Notes under the pieces: model-generated
Databases searched by the model: none
What the model saw: only the letters and a program-made list of their open reading frames with translations
Told to the model about the DNA's origin: nothing
In this document: one piece after another, positions 1-11,412 of the stretch
How positions within the stretch are numbered: position 1 is the stretch's first letter
Layout: each line of letters starts with the position of its first letter
Assembly: GCF_000182925.2 (NCBI RefSeq)
Contig: NC_026504.1
Location: forward strand, 5,518,001-5,582,000
Reading direction: 5' to 3'
DNA from: Neurospora crassa OR74A
Lineage: Eukaryota > Ascomycota > Sordariomycetes > Sordariales > Sordariaceae
Length of the DNA stretch: 64,000 nucleotides
Position numbers and translations under genes: made by a program

Positions 1-1524
1 GAGAGGAAGACGCCCTTCATCGTCGCTCTCAACAAGATCGATCGTCTTTACGGCTGGAAGAAGATCGAGAACAACGGCTTCCAGGAGTCGTTGGCCCTCC
101 AGAACAAGGCTGTCCAGAACGAGTTCAAGAACCGTCTCGAGCAGACCAAGCTCGCCTTCGCCGAGCAGGGTTTCAACTCGGAGCTCTTCTACCAGAACAA
201 GTCCATGGCCAAATACGTCTCCTTGGTCCCCACCTCTGCCCACACCGGCGAGGGTATCCCCGACATGTTGAAGCTCATTGTCCAGCTTACCCAGGAGCGC
301 ATGGTTGGCTCTCTCATGTACCTCTCCGAGGTCCAGGCTACCGTTCTCGAAGTCAAGGCCATCGAGGGTTTCGGTATGACCATCGATGTCATTCTCACCA
401 ACGGTATCCTCAGGGAAGGTGACCGCATTATCCTATGTGGTACAGAAGGCGTCATCAAAACCAATATCAGAGCCCTGCTCACGCCCGCGCCGCTCAGGGA
501 ACTGCGCCTCAAGTCGCAGTACGTTCACAATAAGGAAGTCAAGGCCGCTTTGGGTGTCAAGATCTCTGCCCCCGGCCTCGAGGGTGCCATTGCCGGTTCC
601 CGTCTGCTTGTCGTCGGCCCCGACGACGACGAGGACGATCTCGAGGACGAGGTCGAGGCTGATCTCGCCTCGCTCTTCAGCCGTGTCGAAAAGTCCGGCC
701 GCGGTGTCTCCGTCCAGGCCTCCACCCTTGGTTCGCTCGAGGCCTTGCTCGACTTCCTCAAGGAGTGCAAGATCCCCGTCGCCAACGTCGGTATCGGTCC
801 CGTCTACAAGCGTGATGTCATGCAGTGCGGTATCATGTTGGAGAAGGCTCCCGATTATGCCGTCATGCTCTGCTTCGATGTTAAGGTCGACAAGGAAGCG
901 CAGGAGTATGCCGATCAGCAGGGCGTCAAGATCTTCACTGCCGACATCATCTACCACTTGTTCGACTCGTTCACCAAGCACATGGATGAGCTGCTCGAGA
1001 AAAAGAAGGAGGAGTCCAAGCTCCTCGCTGTCTTCCCTTGCGTGCTCGCTCCCGTTGCCGTCTTCAACAAGTCTGGTCCCATTGTTATCGGTGTCGATGT
1101 CGTGGAGGGTCAGTTGAAGATCAACACGCCCATTTCCGCCGTCAAGACGAACCCCGTTACTGGCGCTAGGGAGGTCATCGATCTCGGTAGAGTGTATGTT
1201 CCTCCTTTTTTTTTTCCCTTTCACCCCATGATCCTCCTCTCCATGACATGATCACTAACTGATTCATGCAAATGTAGTACCTCCATCGAGCGCGACCACA
1301 AGCAGATCCCCGTCTGCAAAAAGGGTCAACCTTCCGTCGCCATCAAGATTGAAATGGGCGGCAACCAGCCCACGTACGGCCGTCATCTAGAGGAGAAGGA
1401 CATGCTCTACTCCAAGATCTCGCGTGCCTCGATCAACTGCCTCAAGGAGTTTTACCGCAAAGACGTGACCAACGACGAGTGGCAGCTGATTATCAAGTTG
1501 AAGCCCATGTTTGACATTGCTTAA
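1..1524 (+). CDS. FUN12: Translation initiation factor eIF5B (IF2 family), C-terminal part, 5' truncated by the window
   Basis: This is the C-terminal part of the ribosomal subunit-joining GTPase eIF5B, which acts in the cytosol at the last step of initiation. The frame is open from base 1, so the start, the upstream G motifs and the N-terminal extension lie outside the window. The G4 motif NKID is visible within the first 15 residues. It is followed by domain II, the acidic linker [17 protein letters not shown], domain III ([16 protein letters not shown]) and the domain IV barrel. Exons are 1..1193 and 1278..1524. The 84-nt intron starts GTATGT and ends TGTAG, and joins codons to read [11 protein letters not shown]. 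The protein ends in KLKPMFDIA before TAA. Codons are strongly C-ending, as expected for an abundant translation factor. Family assignment is firm from continuous homology-like motifs. Confidence 0.95.
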
Positions 1525-1956
1525 ACCAACAACCACTATCTAAGTGGTAGGTAGGTAAGTAGGTCAGAGGTGGGAAGGTGGAGACCGTTGGGGGAAGCAG
1601 AAGATGGGGATTTTATTATCATCATGGTCATGGTCAAAAGGCATACATGGACATGAGCATGGACATGGACATGGATAAAAATGAGAATGGAGAATGAATG
1701 ATGCCACATGGATGGTGGAGGGGGAGGTATTGGTGGGGGAGGCATAGGAATATAGGCAAGGCAGGGAATGGAAACACAAAATTACTGCATTGCTGGTTGA
1801 TGGATCGATGGATGATGGTCTTGGGAAATTATAGTATGTCTTGTCTGTATGTACGTTTATGAAGGTTTGTTTTCTTAGTTGCACTAGTAGGTATCATAAA
1901 AGGATGTTTGATTTGATGGGTTAGTAGTTACTTGTACTGGTCCTGTTCGTTCCCAT

Positions 1957-1983
1957 TCGTCGTCATCGTAGTCGTCGTAGTCG

Positions 1984-2015
<32 letters not shown>

Positions 2016-2018
2016 GTT
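1957..2018. repeat. (GTC)n trinucleotide microsatellite
   Basis: Near-perfect GTC/CGT triplets, interrupted by ATCGTA and GTTGTC variants. It is intergenic and lies downstream of eIF5B. Confidence 0.9.
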
Positions 2019-2570
2019 GGTGATGCATGTCGTGATAAAACCAACCGGTTCGACGATAAGAGAGGTAGGTACACATGTAGTGAAAGTCCAGTCAGCCAGC
2101 CCACACTCTAATAAAATGGGAGAACTGAAGTTAGTAAGTATGTAGGTCAGGCAAGCAATGGTGGTGATCTCTCTCTCTCTTGAAAAGCGAGCGACAAGCC
2201 AGAAGTTTTTTAGTTTTTTTTTTTAGTTTCAAGTCAATTTTTTTCACAATTTGTTTATCATTCATATCGGTCTTCCATCATCCTCCCCCCTTTCCGATTC
2301 GATTCAACAACGAACGCCCTTATATATATATATTTTTTTATCATAACGGACGGACGGATGGTGTGAAATCTTAACGCGGCGGCATAGGTGGCATGGAATT
2401 GCATGAATCCATGAATCCATGAATCCATACTTAGGGTACCTATCCCATCTTTTGCTTTCTTGCTTACGTACTTGCGTGCTTGCTTTCTTGTTAGCTATCC
2501 AGCTATCCACTTGTTTACTCATTCTAGTGAAGGAAAGGGGAACAAAGTTATTATGAATGAAATTGCCTTG

Positions 2571-2639
2571 TATGTATTTATTTGTATGTATTTATGTATG
2601 TATGTATGTATTTATGTATGTATGTGTGTGTGTGTGTGA
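2571..2639. repeat. (TATG)n tetranucleotide repeat running into (TG)n
   Basis: TATG units with occasional TTTATG variants, ending in a short TG run followed by GAGAGGG and a G tract. Intergenic simple repeat. Confidence 0.9.
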
Positions 2640-3583
2640 AGAGAGGGAAGGGGGGGGGGTTAATTCCATTTCGGCCAACCCTCATTCACTTCTTTCTTTC
2701 TCTCTCTTTTTTACATCTTCTCCCGCCCGTGTACTATTGAAAAGAATCCGTTTGTTTTTTCGCGGAACAGATTATTTAACAAAACTGAAAAATTTAGACG
2801 ATACGATACAATGCAGTATATATCACATCACAGGTCAGCCCTAGACTCTGTAACCAAATAGAGGAGGAGGAGGCTATATCAAACTTAAAGTCTGCGTGGT
2901 GTTTTTTTTTTATTCATTCATTTAATTTTTCTTTTCCTTTTTTTTTCTTTGTTCTCTATTATATTGGGTATATCGTAAGAGTGGGATCTACAGTAAGAGC
3001 TCGTACACCAGTGTCGGCATTCGACTTATAAACGCGGGGATTTGCAAGTTGCGAGAACTCTCTAATTTCCGGCAAAGAAGGTGGCTGGTTTGACTATATC
3101 TAATCCTGTATAAGGTGGTGGCAGAGGCGTACGTCCGAATGGATGGGTGGGTGGGCCAAAGAACTGTATCACATGGCGAAATGAAAAAGGTCTGTTCTGA
3201 AGTGCAGTGCAGTGGTCATAAAACGGGCATGTCTTGAAAATTCTTTTCCTTCTATAAAAAGCTGTATCAAAAAGAAACTTTTATTTCCATCTTTTTCCTC
3301 CTCCCCTTCTTACCCATCAAAGTGCGTGAAATCAGCCATCATAACAAGAGAGAAAAAGAAAACACACATAAAACCTATATGAACACCTTGAGAAGCCTCT
3401 GTGAAGTTCCAAATTGAATTGGTTATGACATCATAATGTAAACGTGAACGTGAATATGGATGTGTTTGTGAAAGTATGAGTGGGTATGTGTAGTTGGGTA
3501 TGCTGGTCTTTTCTCTTCTTTCATCATCAACAAGCTTGCCTTTTTCTCTTCTTGGAGTAGGCACAACATGTCATTATCTCATT

Positions 3584-3778
3584 TCAATCCACCTTCATCA
3601 TGTAAATCTTATTCGCCTTCTCGGCCTCCGTCGACTCCGCGGCAGGCCTGGGCGACTCGTCGTGATCTGACAGCATCACATCACTGACTTCCGACGCGGG
3701 GGTCGGTGCCCCCGACGCTGAGTCCGACTCCGACTTCATGGCGTTTTCCTCCTGCTTCTGCTTCGAGTCTACAACTTT
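3584..3778 (-). other. 64-codon open extension in frame after the hsp88 TAG stop
   Basis: Reading on past the hsp88 TAG (3781-3779) in the same frame gives 64 sense codons before TGA at 3586-3584. By my count 49 of 64 codons end in G or C. The peptide is acidic and Ser/Pro-rich (for example VSDVMLSDHDESPRP) and ends KIYMMKVD, with no PTS1 signal. The flanking 3' DNA is AT-rich and not open. This could be a stop-codon readthrough extension, an ancestral longer C-terminus cut short by a stop, or chance. The context TAG-AAA is not one of the well-known leaky contexts. Confidence 0.45.
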
Positions 3779-6355
3779 CTAAGCCTCCTCGACGACAGGC
3801 TTCGGAGCGTCGGCATCGGTCATCTCGTCGTCCTTGGCACCTTCTTGGGCGGCCTTCTCGGCAGCCTCCTTGGCCTTGCGGGCCTCCTCCTCAGCCTTCT
3901 TGGCCGCCTTCTCGGCCTCGAGCTTCTCCTGGAGAGCTTGCCTCTCGGCCTCAACCTTGTCGAAGTAGCGCTGGACGACGGGGCCGGCGAGGGCGCGGAT
4001 CTCTTCGATCTTGGCGACGTAGACAGCCTTGGTGGCATCGTCACCCTCATCGTAGAGCCAGTCCTGTTTAATTTGGTTAGTATCAGCTGGTTACTTGCTT
4101 AGGGGAGGAAAAAAATGACATACCTCAACCTCCATGAGCTTAGCACGGATCTTCTCCTTCTCCTCCTCGGAGGCGAGGTCAGCGTACTGGTCGTCGAGCT
4201 TGTTGCGAAGGTCGTAGATGTAGGTCTCGAGCTCGTTCTTCTTCTCCTCGGTATCGGCAACGAGCTTGTCCTCCATGATCATGGCCTGCTCCCTCTCAAT
4301 GGCGGCGTTCTTGGCGGCGGGGTCGAGGGACGGGGTGGCGCTGACGACAGGAAGCTCGCCCTTGCGGACCTGCTTCTTGACCTTGCGGGTCTTGGGCTTG
4401 TCGCCTTCCATGACAACCTTTTCGTGGGTTAGCTTTTCCTCGTCCAAATTTTCGTGCGTTCCACCATCGAGAGACTGCGTTGAACCGTCGAAAAGTTTAC
4501 GGCGCTTCGTAGGACTGTCCGATGACGTCCTGTTATCACTAATAAGAATATTACTCACATCACCGTTCTCATCCTTGACCTCCTCCTCGACCTCCTGGTC
4601 TTCGACGTAGTAGGCGCTCTCAACGTTAAGGATGCCATGGATGTTGATACGAGCCTTGAGCTTGCAAATCATAAAGTCCTCGGGACCCTCGGTGGCATGA
4701 ACACCCTTGATGGAGAAGCGGCCAATGAAAGGCGACGTCTTGCCGGGGAGCTCCTCGGGGTTAGTGTACCTGGCCTCGAGATCGAAAGGCTGCTTGCGGT
4801 AGAAGGTAAGAATCTTGGTGGAAGGAAGGACGTTGCCCTTGTTGAAGACAACGAGGCTGGTGTCCTCATCGGGAATATCGGCATCCTTCTCCCAGGTGAA
4901 CTCGATGGGGTAGTTGATGATGTCCTGGACCTGGAAGTCGCGGACCTTGAAGACAGGGGAGAGGATGGCGCAGCTGAAAGCGCAGCCACGGGCAATGGCC
5001 TCATCCTGGTTCATGGTGAAGGAAAGCTGCTTGCCGAAGAAAGCCTGGATGCGCTCCTTGACGGAGGGGACACGAGAGCCACCACCGACGACCTCGATGA
5101 TGTCGATATCGTCCTTGGTGAGCTTGGCGTCGGCGAGGGCCTGCTCGAGGGGAACGTGGACCTTGGCGAGGAGGGGCTCGACCATGGCCTCGAACTCCTG
5201 GCGGGTGATCATGGCGCGGACATCGATGTCGTTCATGAGGGACTCGATGTTGAGAGGAGCCTGCTGGTTGGCAGAAAGGATCTTCTTGAGCTTCTCGGCA
5301 GCGGCGAGGACACGGCAGACGGCCTTGGGGTTGGTGAAGATGTCGATCTTGTACTTGCCCAGGAACTCCTTATGAAGATGGTCGAGCAGGGCCTTGTCGA
5401 AGTTGCGGCCGCCAAAGTGACGGTCGCAGGCGGTGGACTTGACGGAAAGCTCACCCTTCTTGAACTCGACAATGGAGCACGTGTAGTTGGAGTAGCCGAC
5501 ATCGACAAAGGCGACTCTCCTGGGCTTCTCCTCGGGGCCGGGAAGGTCGAGTTTTGTGATGCCCCAGCCGAGAGCGGCAGCGGTGGTGTCGTTGATGAGG
5601 CGGAGGGGACGGAGACCGGCAATCTCGGCGGCATCCAAGATGCTCCTGCGCTGCTTGTCGGTGAACCAGGCGGGGACGCTCAAGACAAGCTCCTGGACGG
5701 CGACCTTGACCTCAGCCTGGGTGGTCTGCTTGATCTTGCTCATGAACATGGCGATGAGCTCTGTGGCGGAGAACTTGCGCTTCTCGCCGAGGTAGGTGAC
5801 CTCGGCACCGACCTCGCCATTGACGTCGACCAAGGTGGCGGAGATGAATTGCTGCTCAATGGCGACATCGGGGTCGTCGAGAGTGCGGCCGGCGAGGCGC
5901 TTGAGGCAGCCGACGGTGTTCTTCAGGTTGGAGATCTCCTGGGTCTTGGCGGGCTCACCGATATACCGGCTCTTGGGGCCAAAGCCAACGAGCGAAGGAG
6001 TAGCCCGGTTGGAGACTTCGTTTGTGATCTGTCAGATAAGAGGCTCGTCAGTACTTGGTCTCGTCCACTGCGGGTGTGGAGGCGCGATCGCCCCGCGCAA
6101 AGCATGCTCCCCTTCCACTTGGAGACAGAGTCCATGCGATGAGCTGGGGACGATGGCCAGAGAAAGGTCGGGCTTGAGAAGGGTACGTACGACATCGACA
6201 CCGCGGTTTCTGGCAACAGCAATGACGGTATTAAGAGCGCCGAAATCGACACCTGGAAAGGCCCATGTTAGCGCATGCTCTCTGATCTTGAATCTTGACT
6301 GGCGACGGTTTGGTTGGGAAGGGAGGGGGAATGGTAACGTACCGACGACAGACAT
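3779..6355 (-). CDS. hsp88: Hsp88, Hsp110/SSE1-type Hsp70-family chaperone and nucleotide exchange factor
   Basis: A cytosolic Hsp110 that acts as nucleotide-exchange factor and holdase for Hsp70. Exons on the minus strand: 6355..6343, 6252..6191, 6028..4559, 4417..4124 and 4063..3779. The tiny first exon encodes MSVVG, and exon 2 gives VDFGALNTVIAVARNRGVDVV, the Hsp110 form of the Hsp70 phosphate-binding start. Later actin-fold signatures are FVDVGYSNYTCSIVEF and DIIEVVGGGSRVPSV. The C-terminal lid is lysine/glutamate-rich coiled coil. The spliced product is 707 aa, which equals the length I recall for Neurospora Hsp88. The intron 4558..4418 (GTGAGT, branch GCTAACCC, end GAAAAG) is 141 nt, phase 0 and stop-free, so retention adds 47 residues in frame. 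The stop is TAG, with an open extension beyond it. The ATG lies in a good context (AAGATG). Confidence 0.95.
4418..4558 (-). other. In-frame, stop-free hsp88 intron (possible retained intron)
   Basis: 141 nt = 47 codons, with donor GAT|GTGAGT and acceptor GAAAAG|GTT, both phase 0. It falls in the acidic loop between the substrate-binding beta domain and the helical lid, the segment enlarged in Hsp110 proteins. Read through, it encodes a serine/threonine-rich peptide with a central DSPTKRRKLFDGS. Removing it gives the expected 707-aa protein, so the spliced form is probably the main one. Confidence 0.7.
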
Positions 6356-8543
6356 CTTGGCGGCTGGATATGAAGAACTGTAAAAGCAACGGCTATATGT
6401 AAATAAAACTGATCTTTCTCTTGGGGGTATCTCGTGTAGTGGTAGTGGTGGTAGTGGTGGTGTTTCGAGTAGTATTAAGGTGGTATGGGGGGACACCTCG
6501 AGGCTTCAGAATGAGAAGGGAGGGGTAGTCGATAATATAGGACGCTAGGAAGGCGGTTGTATGTCGAGAAGACGTTTTGGGGATTTGCTCACCACAACAA
6601 AGAAGGTCTGCTTGGGGGGGTATATGGAGGTTTGGCGACAATCAAGGGAGACGTCGACAGGCAAAGAATGGGCGGATATGGAGAGGTTCAAACGTTGAAG
6701 TCACAGGAGTGGAAGGCAGAACAAGACTGGACGTGAAGTTTATCGCAAAAAGTGGATTCCCTCTCAGCAGGAAGCGGGACAGGTGGAGCCTTGCAACAGC
6801 ACGGCAACTAAACTGGAGACTGGAAAAAAATCAGCGAAAAATGTTGCCCGACCGGCACTGGAGACGCTGAGACTTCAGAGAGCAGGCACGGCGTGGGCGG
6901 GCAACAAGTATCCGTTCGGGCTACAGGGACCTTGAGGACCCCCAACTGGAAGCTTGCCAAAGGTGCCCCTCTAACCCCGCCCCCGGGGGGTTGAGTCTGG
7001 GCCAAGCCTTCCCCAGAAGCTGGGAGAAGCTTCTCGATTGGATCGCCCTACCTGTTGGCGGTGTCATCCCGACCTGATTAAAACTCGAGCTTGTGTCATG
7101 TTGAAGAAAGATCCCGTCTCTTTCAACTGCTTGTAGTGTAGTGTAGGACAGGTCTGGACAGGTCTGGTAAGCTCACTAAGTTAGGAAGTTGTCTTTATGT
7201 GTTGATCACACTTGAGGAGACAAGAGTCGACGAGAGAAGCACTTGTCGAACTCCCGTCTTCTTTTCTGTCCATGGCAGGCGCGGATACCTATCGTTACAA
7301 GGCACGTCATTCACGCCGGACTCAGGGCAAGCAGCGGCCGGGGCAGCTGCCCAGGTAGGTGGGGTTAGCTGCCAAGTACTGATACATATCTTATCACTCT
7401 GTTCACCCCAAGGAGGGTGTCCATCATCCCACTTTCCTCTCAAGGTCTGGGTTTTCACCTCTTGTGCCCCATCTCACCGCCCAAAAGACAACAGTCAAAC
7501 AGTGTGGTTGCCGTTGACCCAGGACTGTCTTGGCTTAGGCACCTCAAGCATTGCCAGGCAGGCTCGGCAGGAACGATCTTCAAGACCGACATCTTCAACC
7601 AATTGTCTTGGTGTTGAGCTTTCGGCGTTTTTACACTTCATGATTTCTGTCAAGCGGCAATTGACTCACAACAACTGAGCCCCCAATTCTCACCGCTCAC
7701 TGCAGTGTTTGGCCATCGCTCAAAACCTCATTCATGATAGCCTCACTTTCCAAATTCGCCTCCCACGTCAACCGGCGGGTCCATCCCCAGAATAGCCCAG
7801 GCCTTCCACTCGCCCCGATACGGTCCCAACAGAGCATTCAATTATAAGGCCAAGACGTCCCAAGGTCAGGCATTTTGACATGTTGACACACAGACTGTCG
7901 CTGTGGTACTTTGTACATAACAATTACCCAATCCTAATCTAGGCGCAATTCTTGGGTTTCTTGGCTGCCGTTTTGGAATCTGGGCTCTGGCCGGTTGTAT
8001 ACGATCACATATCAAGATTCACATCTTGCAAAGCTTCGTCCCGTCCTCACGAAGTTTCGTGGGAGTTCCAAACAATACCACACCAGCCAAGTGGCCAACT
8101 CGGTTCGTGATGTTTCGAAGGATAGTGAACAGGTTCTGGAAGGTTTGAAAACATACCTCGCCACACTTGCCCTAGCAAATGTTCATCACCAGTTGCCGCC
8201 ACGAAGTTTTAAACCCTGAGTGCATGTCGAGCCTCAACTACGCCTTTCTTCTTCCTACCAGACGCTTCCTTAAATCCAAGTAATTTCTTCACTCAGTGTG
8301 TCAATCGTCTGAATTTGCCATATTCACAAACACCGGATACATCTAGGTTATTCTAATACATCCAAAAACATACTCGTCAATTCATGATACGCAACTAACA
8401 AGTGCCCCCCCCGTTGTCCCAGTAACCACCCCACTGTTGACATACCCATGTCCAGACACAGCTCAGAAAAGGGGTGGCACCCAACCTGCCCAATTCAACC
8501 CCATCACTTCTATCAACATCTCACAAGCTCACCTCACCAGAAA
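6356..8543. other. hsp88 promoter and leader plus chitin synthase 3' flank
   Basis: A 2.2-kb gap upstream of hsp88 (transcribed leftward) and downstream of the chitin synthase stop. A GC-rich patch at 6960-7040 contains CCCCT/GGGG stress-element-like cores and a heat-shock-element-like cluster (separate entry). Short open frames on both strands look random. No other gene is recognised. Confidence 0.5.
7009..7033. promoter_or_regulatory. Candidate gapped heat-shock element upstream of hsp88
   Basis: GAA at 7016-7018 and GAA at 7026-7028 are in 10-bp phase, and the second is followed after 2 nt by TTC (palindrome GAAGCTTC at 7026-7033). The middle TTC of a perfect nGAAnnTTCnnGAA array is degenerate. 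It lies about 660 bp upstream of the hsp88 ATG, and a CCCCT stress-type core lies just beside it at 6967-6971. This is motif matching only. Confidence 0.35.
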
Positions 8544-11412
8544 CTATCTCTGATTTGACCCCCTCGAACCCTGCCTCTGCCCCCCTCTCCTTCCGTGCCC
8601 AGACGCGTCAGAGACTCCTCCATGTGACGCCTCAATATCACCTTCCACCTGATCCATAGTCGACGTCCTCATCCAACTCGCCCTGCCCAGAGGACTCCTA
8701 CCCGTCTGTTGATGTTGTTGATGATGCTGATGACCTGTTCCGCTCGGAGCCGGCGGCATAGGCACAGAAAATGACCCTCCCTGTTGCCCATACCCATGAT
8801 CATGATAAGGGGTAGGACTTAAAGAGGCAGCCGGCCACGCCCCTTGAACCGATTCGACGCTATCACTACTTGCCACCATACGATACGGTGATGGCGAGAG
8901 CGGGAGTGCCTGCCGTCCGACATACTCTGCCGCCGAGTCGGTATACTCATACCCAGCCCTTCTCAGTTCGGATTCGGAAAACTCGTAAACCTGGCCGGGA
9001 GGAGGACCCTGTTGTTGTGGACCAAGGACTCGAGTAGGATTGCTCGCCACCAAGTGTCCAGAGCTAGCCTGCGCAAGCTCGTATTTTCTACGATCTTCTT
9101 CGCCCATGATACTTTCTACCCGACGAGGCATGTACACCGACATGCTATTCCCACCGGTAGTGTGCGCAGAGAAGGTGCTGTCGAAGGAGTCACGATGTTG
9201 GAGCTGGTGTTGCTGTTGATACTGCTGCTGCTGTTGGTATCGTTGGTGCTGCTGTCTTTTTCCCGTGGTGGCGGAACCGGCTACGGTAGGTACCATCAAA
9301 GACGACCCGCCGGCGTGTGCAAACAAGCTGACGGAAGCCACGGAGTCGTCAAAGTGCTGATACAGCCCGTTGGCAGAACGCTCAGGCGCAGCGAACTTGC
9401 CCACTAGCTTGTCGGGCGGCTGGAGGATGCTCTTGGAGCGGCCGAGGCCGCCGCCGCCGCCGCCAGTGCTAATGCCGGTGGTGAAGCCCTTGTCTTCTAG
9501 CATGCCCTTGCGCTCTTGGGCGGCCGGGATAAAAGACTCGGGAACAATGTTGAGGTCGTCACCCGTCTTCTCGGCCATTTCAATGGCTTCCTGCGCGGTG
9601 GTGGTCGAGTCGGCGGCTGCGGCATCGGCGCGCGGGCCGCCCCATGTACGCTGGCCAGCGGTGAAGATGCCGTAGATCATGTAGTACCAGTTGAAAAAGG
9701 GGTTGAGGACGAACATCAGGGGGTAGAGCCAGATCTTGAAGCGGCGCAGTTTGGCGCCAAAGTAGATCATCATGAGCCAGTTGAGACCCAGCGAAATGGC
9801 GATGAAGCCGACGGGAAGGTCGTCGATCTTCTTGGTGGTGGTGATGAGGGCGAGCACCATGATGAAGAAGAGCAACGCGGTGGTGCGGATGGTATTTTGC
9901 ATGAAGCGCACCAGGATCAGGATCGGGTACCGCTTCCACAGCCGCCAGTCCGTCAGCATGCACACCTCGTTAGTAATAAACCCCAGGAACCACCGGCGCC
10001 GCTGCTTGATCAGCGACCGCATCGTCTGCACGGCTTCCGTCTTGCAAAAGGCCGACGTGCACATCTGGATCTGGTGCCGCTTCTTTGCGCCAATCATGAA
10101 CAGGTGCGTCAGCCAGCGGTCCTCGCCCAGATGCGACTTGGCGTAGTCGAACAGGTCCTCGCAGTTCTCGGCCTTGTCGGCAAAGTAATATTTGGCCATT
10201 CGCCTGAAAGCCGAAAACCGGAGCATGGTCAGGGCGCCCGGAAGACAAGTGACGGCGCCGCACCCGGACTCGACGGTGCGCTCAAACAGCTGGCCGTGGA
10301 TGTACTCCATGTCCTGCAGCAGCGTGATCAAGCTGTGTTTCTGGGTTGTCGACGTGATCACCCCCGTCATGGCCAGCATGTCGCGCCGGTTGCCCGGGCT
10401 GAGCTCCATGTCGTAGACAAAGTTCTGCAGGCACACCTTGTCGAGGATGCAGTCCGAGTCAATAAACAAAATGAACAGGTTGTCGTTGCGCTTCAGGTAC
10501 TCGCGGTACACGCGGTCGATGAGCTTGAAGGTCATCTTTTGGCAGTGGCGCTTGCCGCCGTGCGGGAAGCGGGAGACGGTGACGCGCGCGTTCTGGTAGG
10601 CGACGTCGATGGATTTGGGGTACGACTCCAAGGTTAAAGGCACGCCTAGCTTCTCGATGGTGTTGAGGTAGAGCTCGTCTTCCTGGTCGCCGTCGAAGGA
10701 GAGGAAGACGTGGATGCATGAGGGCGGGTAGTCGCAGTCGACGACCGAGTCGATGGCGGCCACGAGCACGTCGGGGTCTTCTTTGTAGCAGGGCATGACG
10801 ATGACGACTTTGGGCGCCGAGACTTCGTCGAGGACTTGTTTGATGCGCTTGGTGCGGCCGAGTTGATGGGTGACGATTTGGTAGACGCAGAAGAGCCAGG
10901 GGATGGTGAGCAAGCCGGCGAAGCTGTAGAAGGCGAACCATTGCAGGAAGCTGACCATGGCTGGTGGCCAGACTTTGACGACTTGGCTGGGAAGCGGGAG
11001 GGTGACGATCATGATGGGCAGGAAGATACATCTGGATGACGACGATAGTTAGTTAGCCAGACATTGATGTGATGATGGCCGTAAGGGGTGTTGACCACAT
11101 TGAACACAACATACCTCAGCAACATAAAGGCAATCCCTATAATCACCGATAACACCCTAACTGTCCAGTGTTCAGCCTTTACAAACACTTTCCAGAGACA
11201 GTACATAAACGCGGCGATCCATAAGAACCACTCGAGACATGCCGCGAGCATGACCAGGCCCACGATGGCCGTGTAGACGATCTGGGAGAGAAGAAGTGCC
11301 AAAGTTAGCCAGGCGACCCAATTCCCCTCTCCTCCTACTCAACCAAAGACAGTGAATGATTCCTTACCTCTTTCACAGGCCATCCGTCCTCCCCAAGGTA
11401 ATTGATAGTCAT
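8544..11412 (-). CDS. chs-6: Chitin synthase, class VI (division III without myosin motor)
   Basis: An integral membrane glycosyltransferase (GT2) that polymerises UDP-GlcNAc into cell-wall chitin. Exons: 11412..11368, 11281..11115 and 11031..8544; introns of 86 and 83 nt have CTAAC branch sites. The product is 899 aa. Several N-terminal membrane segments (about residues 16-50, 57-80 and 90-115) precede the catalytic domain. Visible motifs are VVIVMPCYKEDP, FIDSDC, EDRWLTHL and the product-binding QRRRWFLGF, followed by further membrane helices. The segment EYIHGQLFERTVESGCGAV and the WGGPRADA tail of the catalytic region are typical of class VI. No myosin or cytochrome b5 domain is present. 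The last 350 residues are Gln/Ser/Gly-rich and probably disordered. The start was chosen at a 15-codon exon (MTINYLGEDGWPVKE) that splices in frame into the first membrane segment. Confidence 0.9.

Larger units (their letters stand above)
1525..3578. other. Intergenic region between convergent eIF5B and hsp88
   Basis: About 2 kb between the 3' ends of two convergent genes. It holds trinucleotide and tetranucleotide repeats (annotated separately), T-rich tracts near 2210-2250 and 2900-2960, and no open frame with coding-like composition. It presumably contains both 3' UTRs. I see no RNA gene. Confidence 0.6.

Noticed and set aside
4637-6142. 501-codon rightward ORF opposite hsp88
   Set aside because: It is a mirror of the strongly biased hsp88 codons. 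The Leu/Asp/Gly-rich translation is typical of an antisense shadow.
9516-10637. 373-codon rightward ORF opposite chs-6
   Set aside because: Antisense shadow of the chitin synthase catalytic exon; no domain seen.
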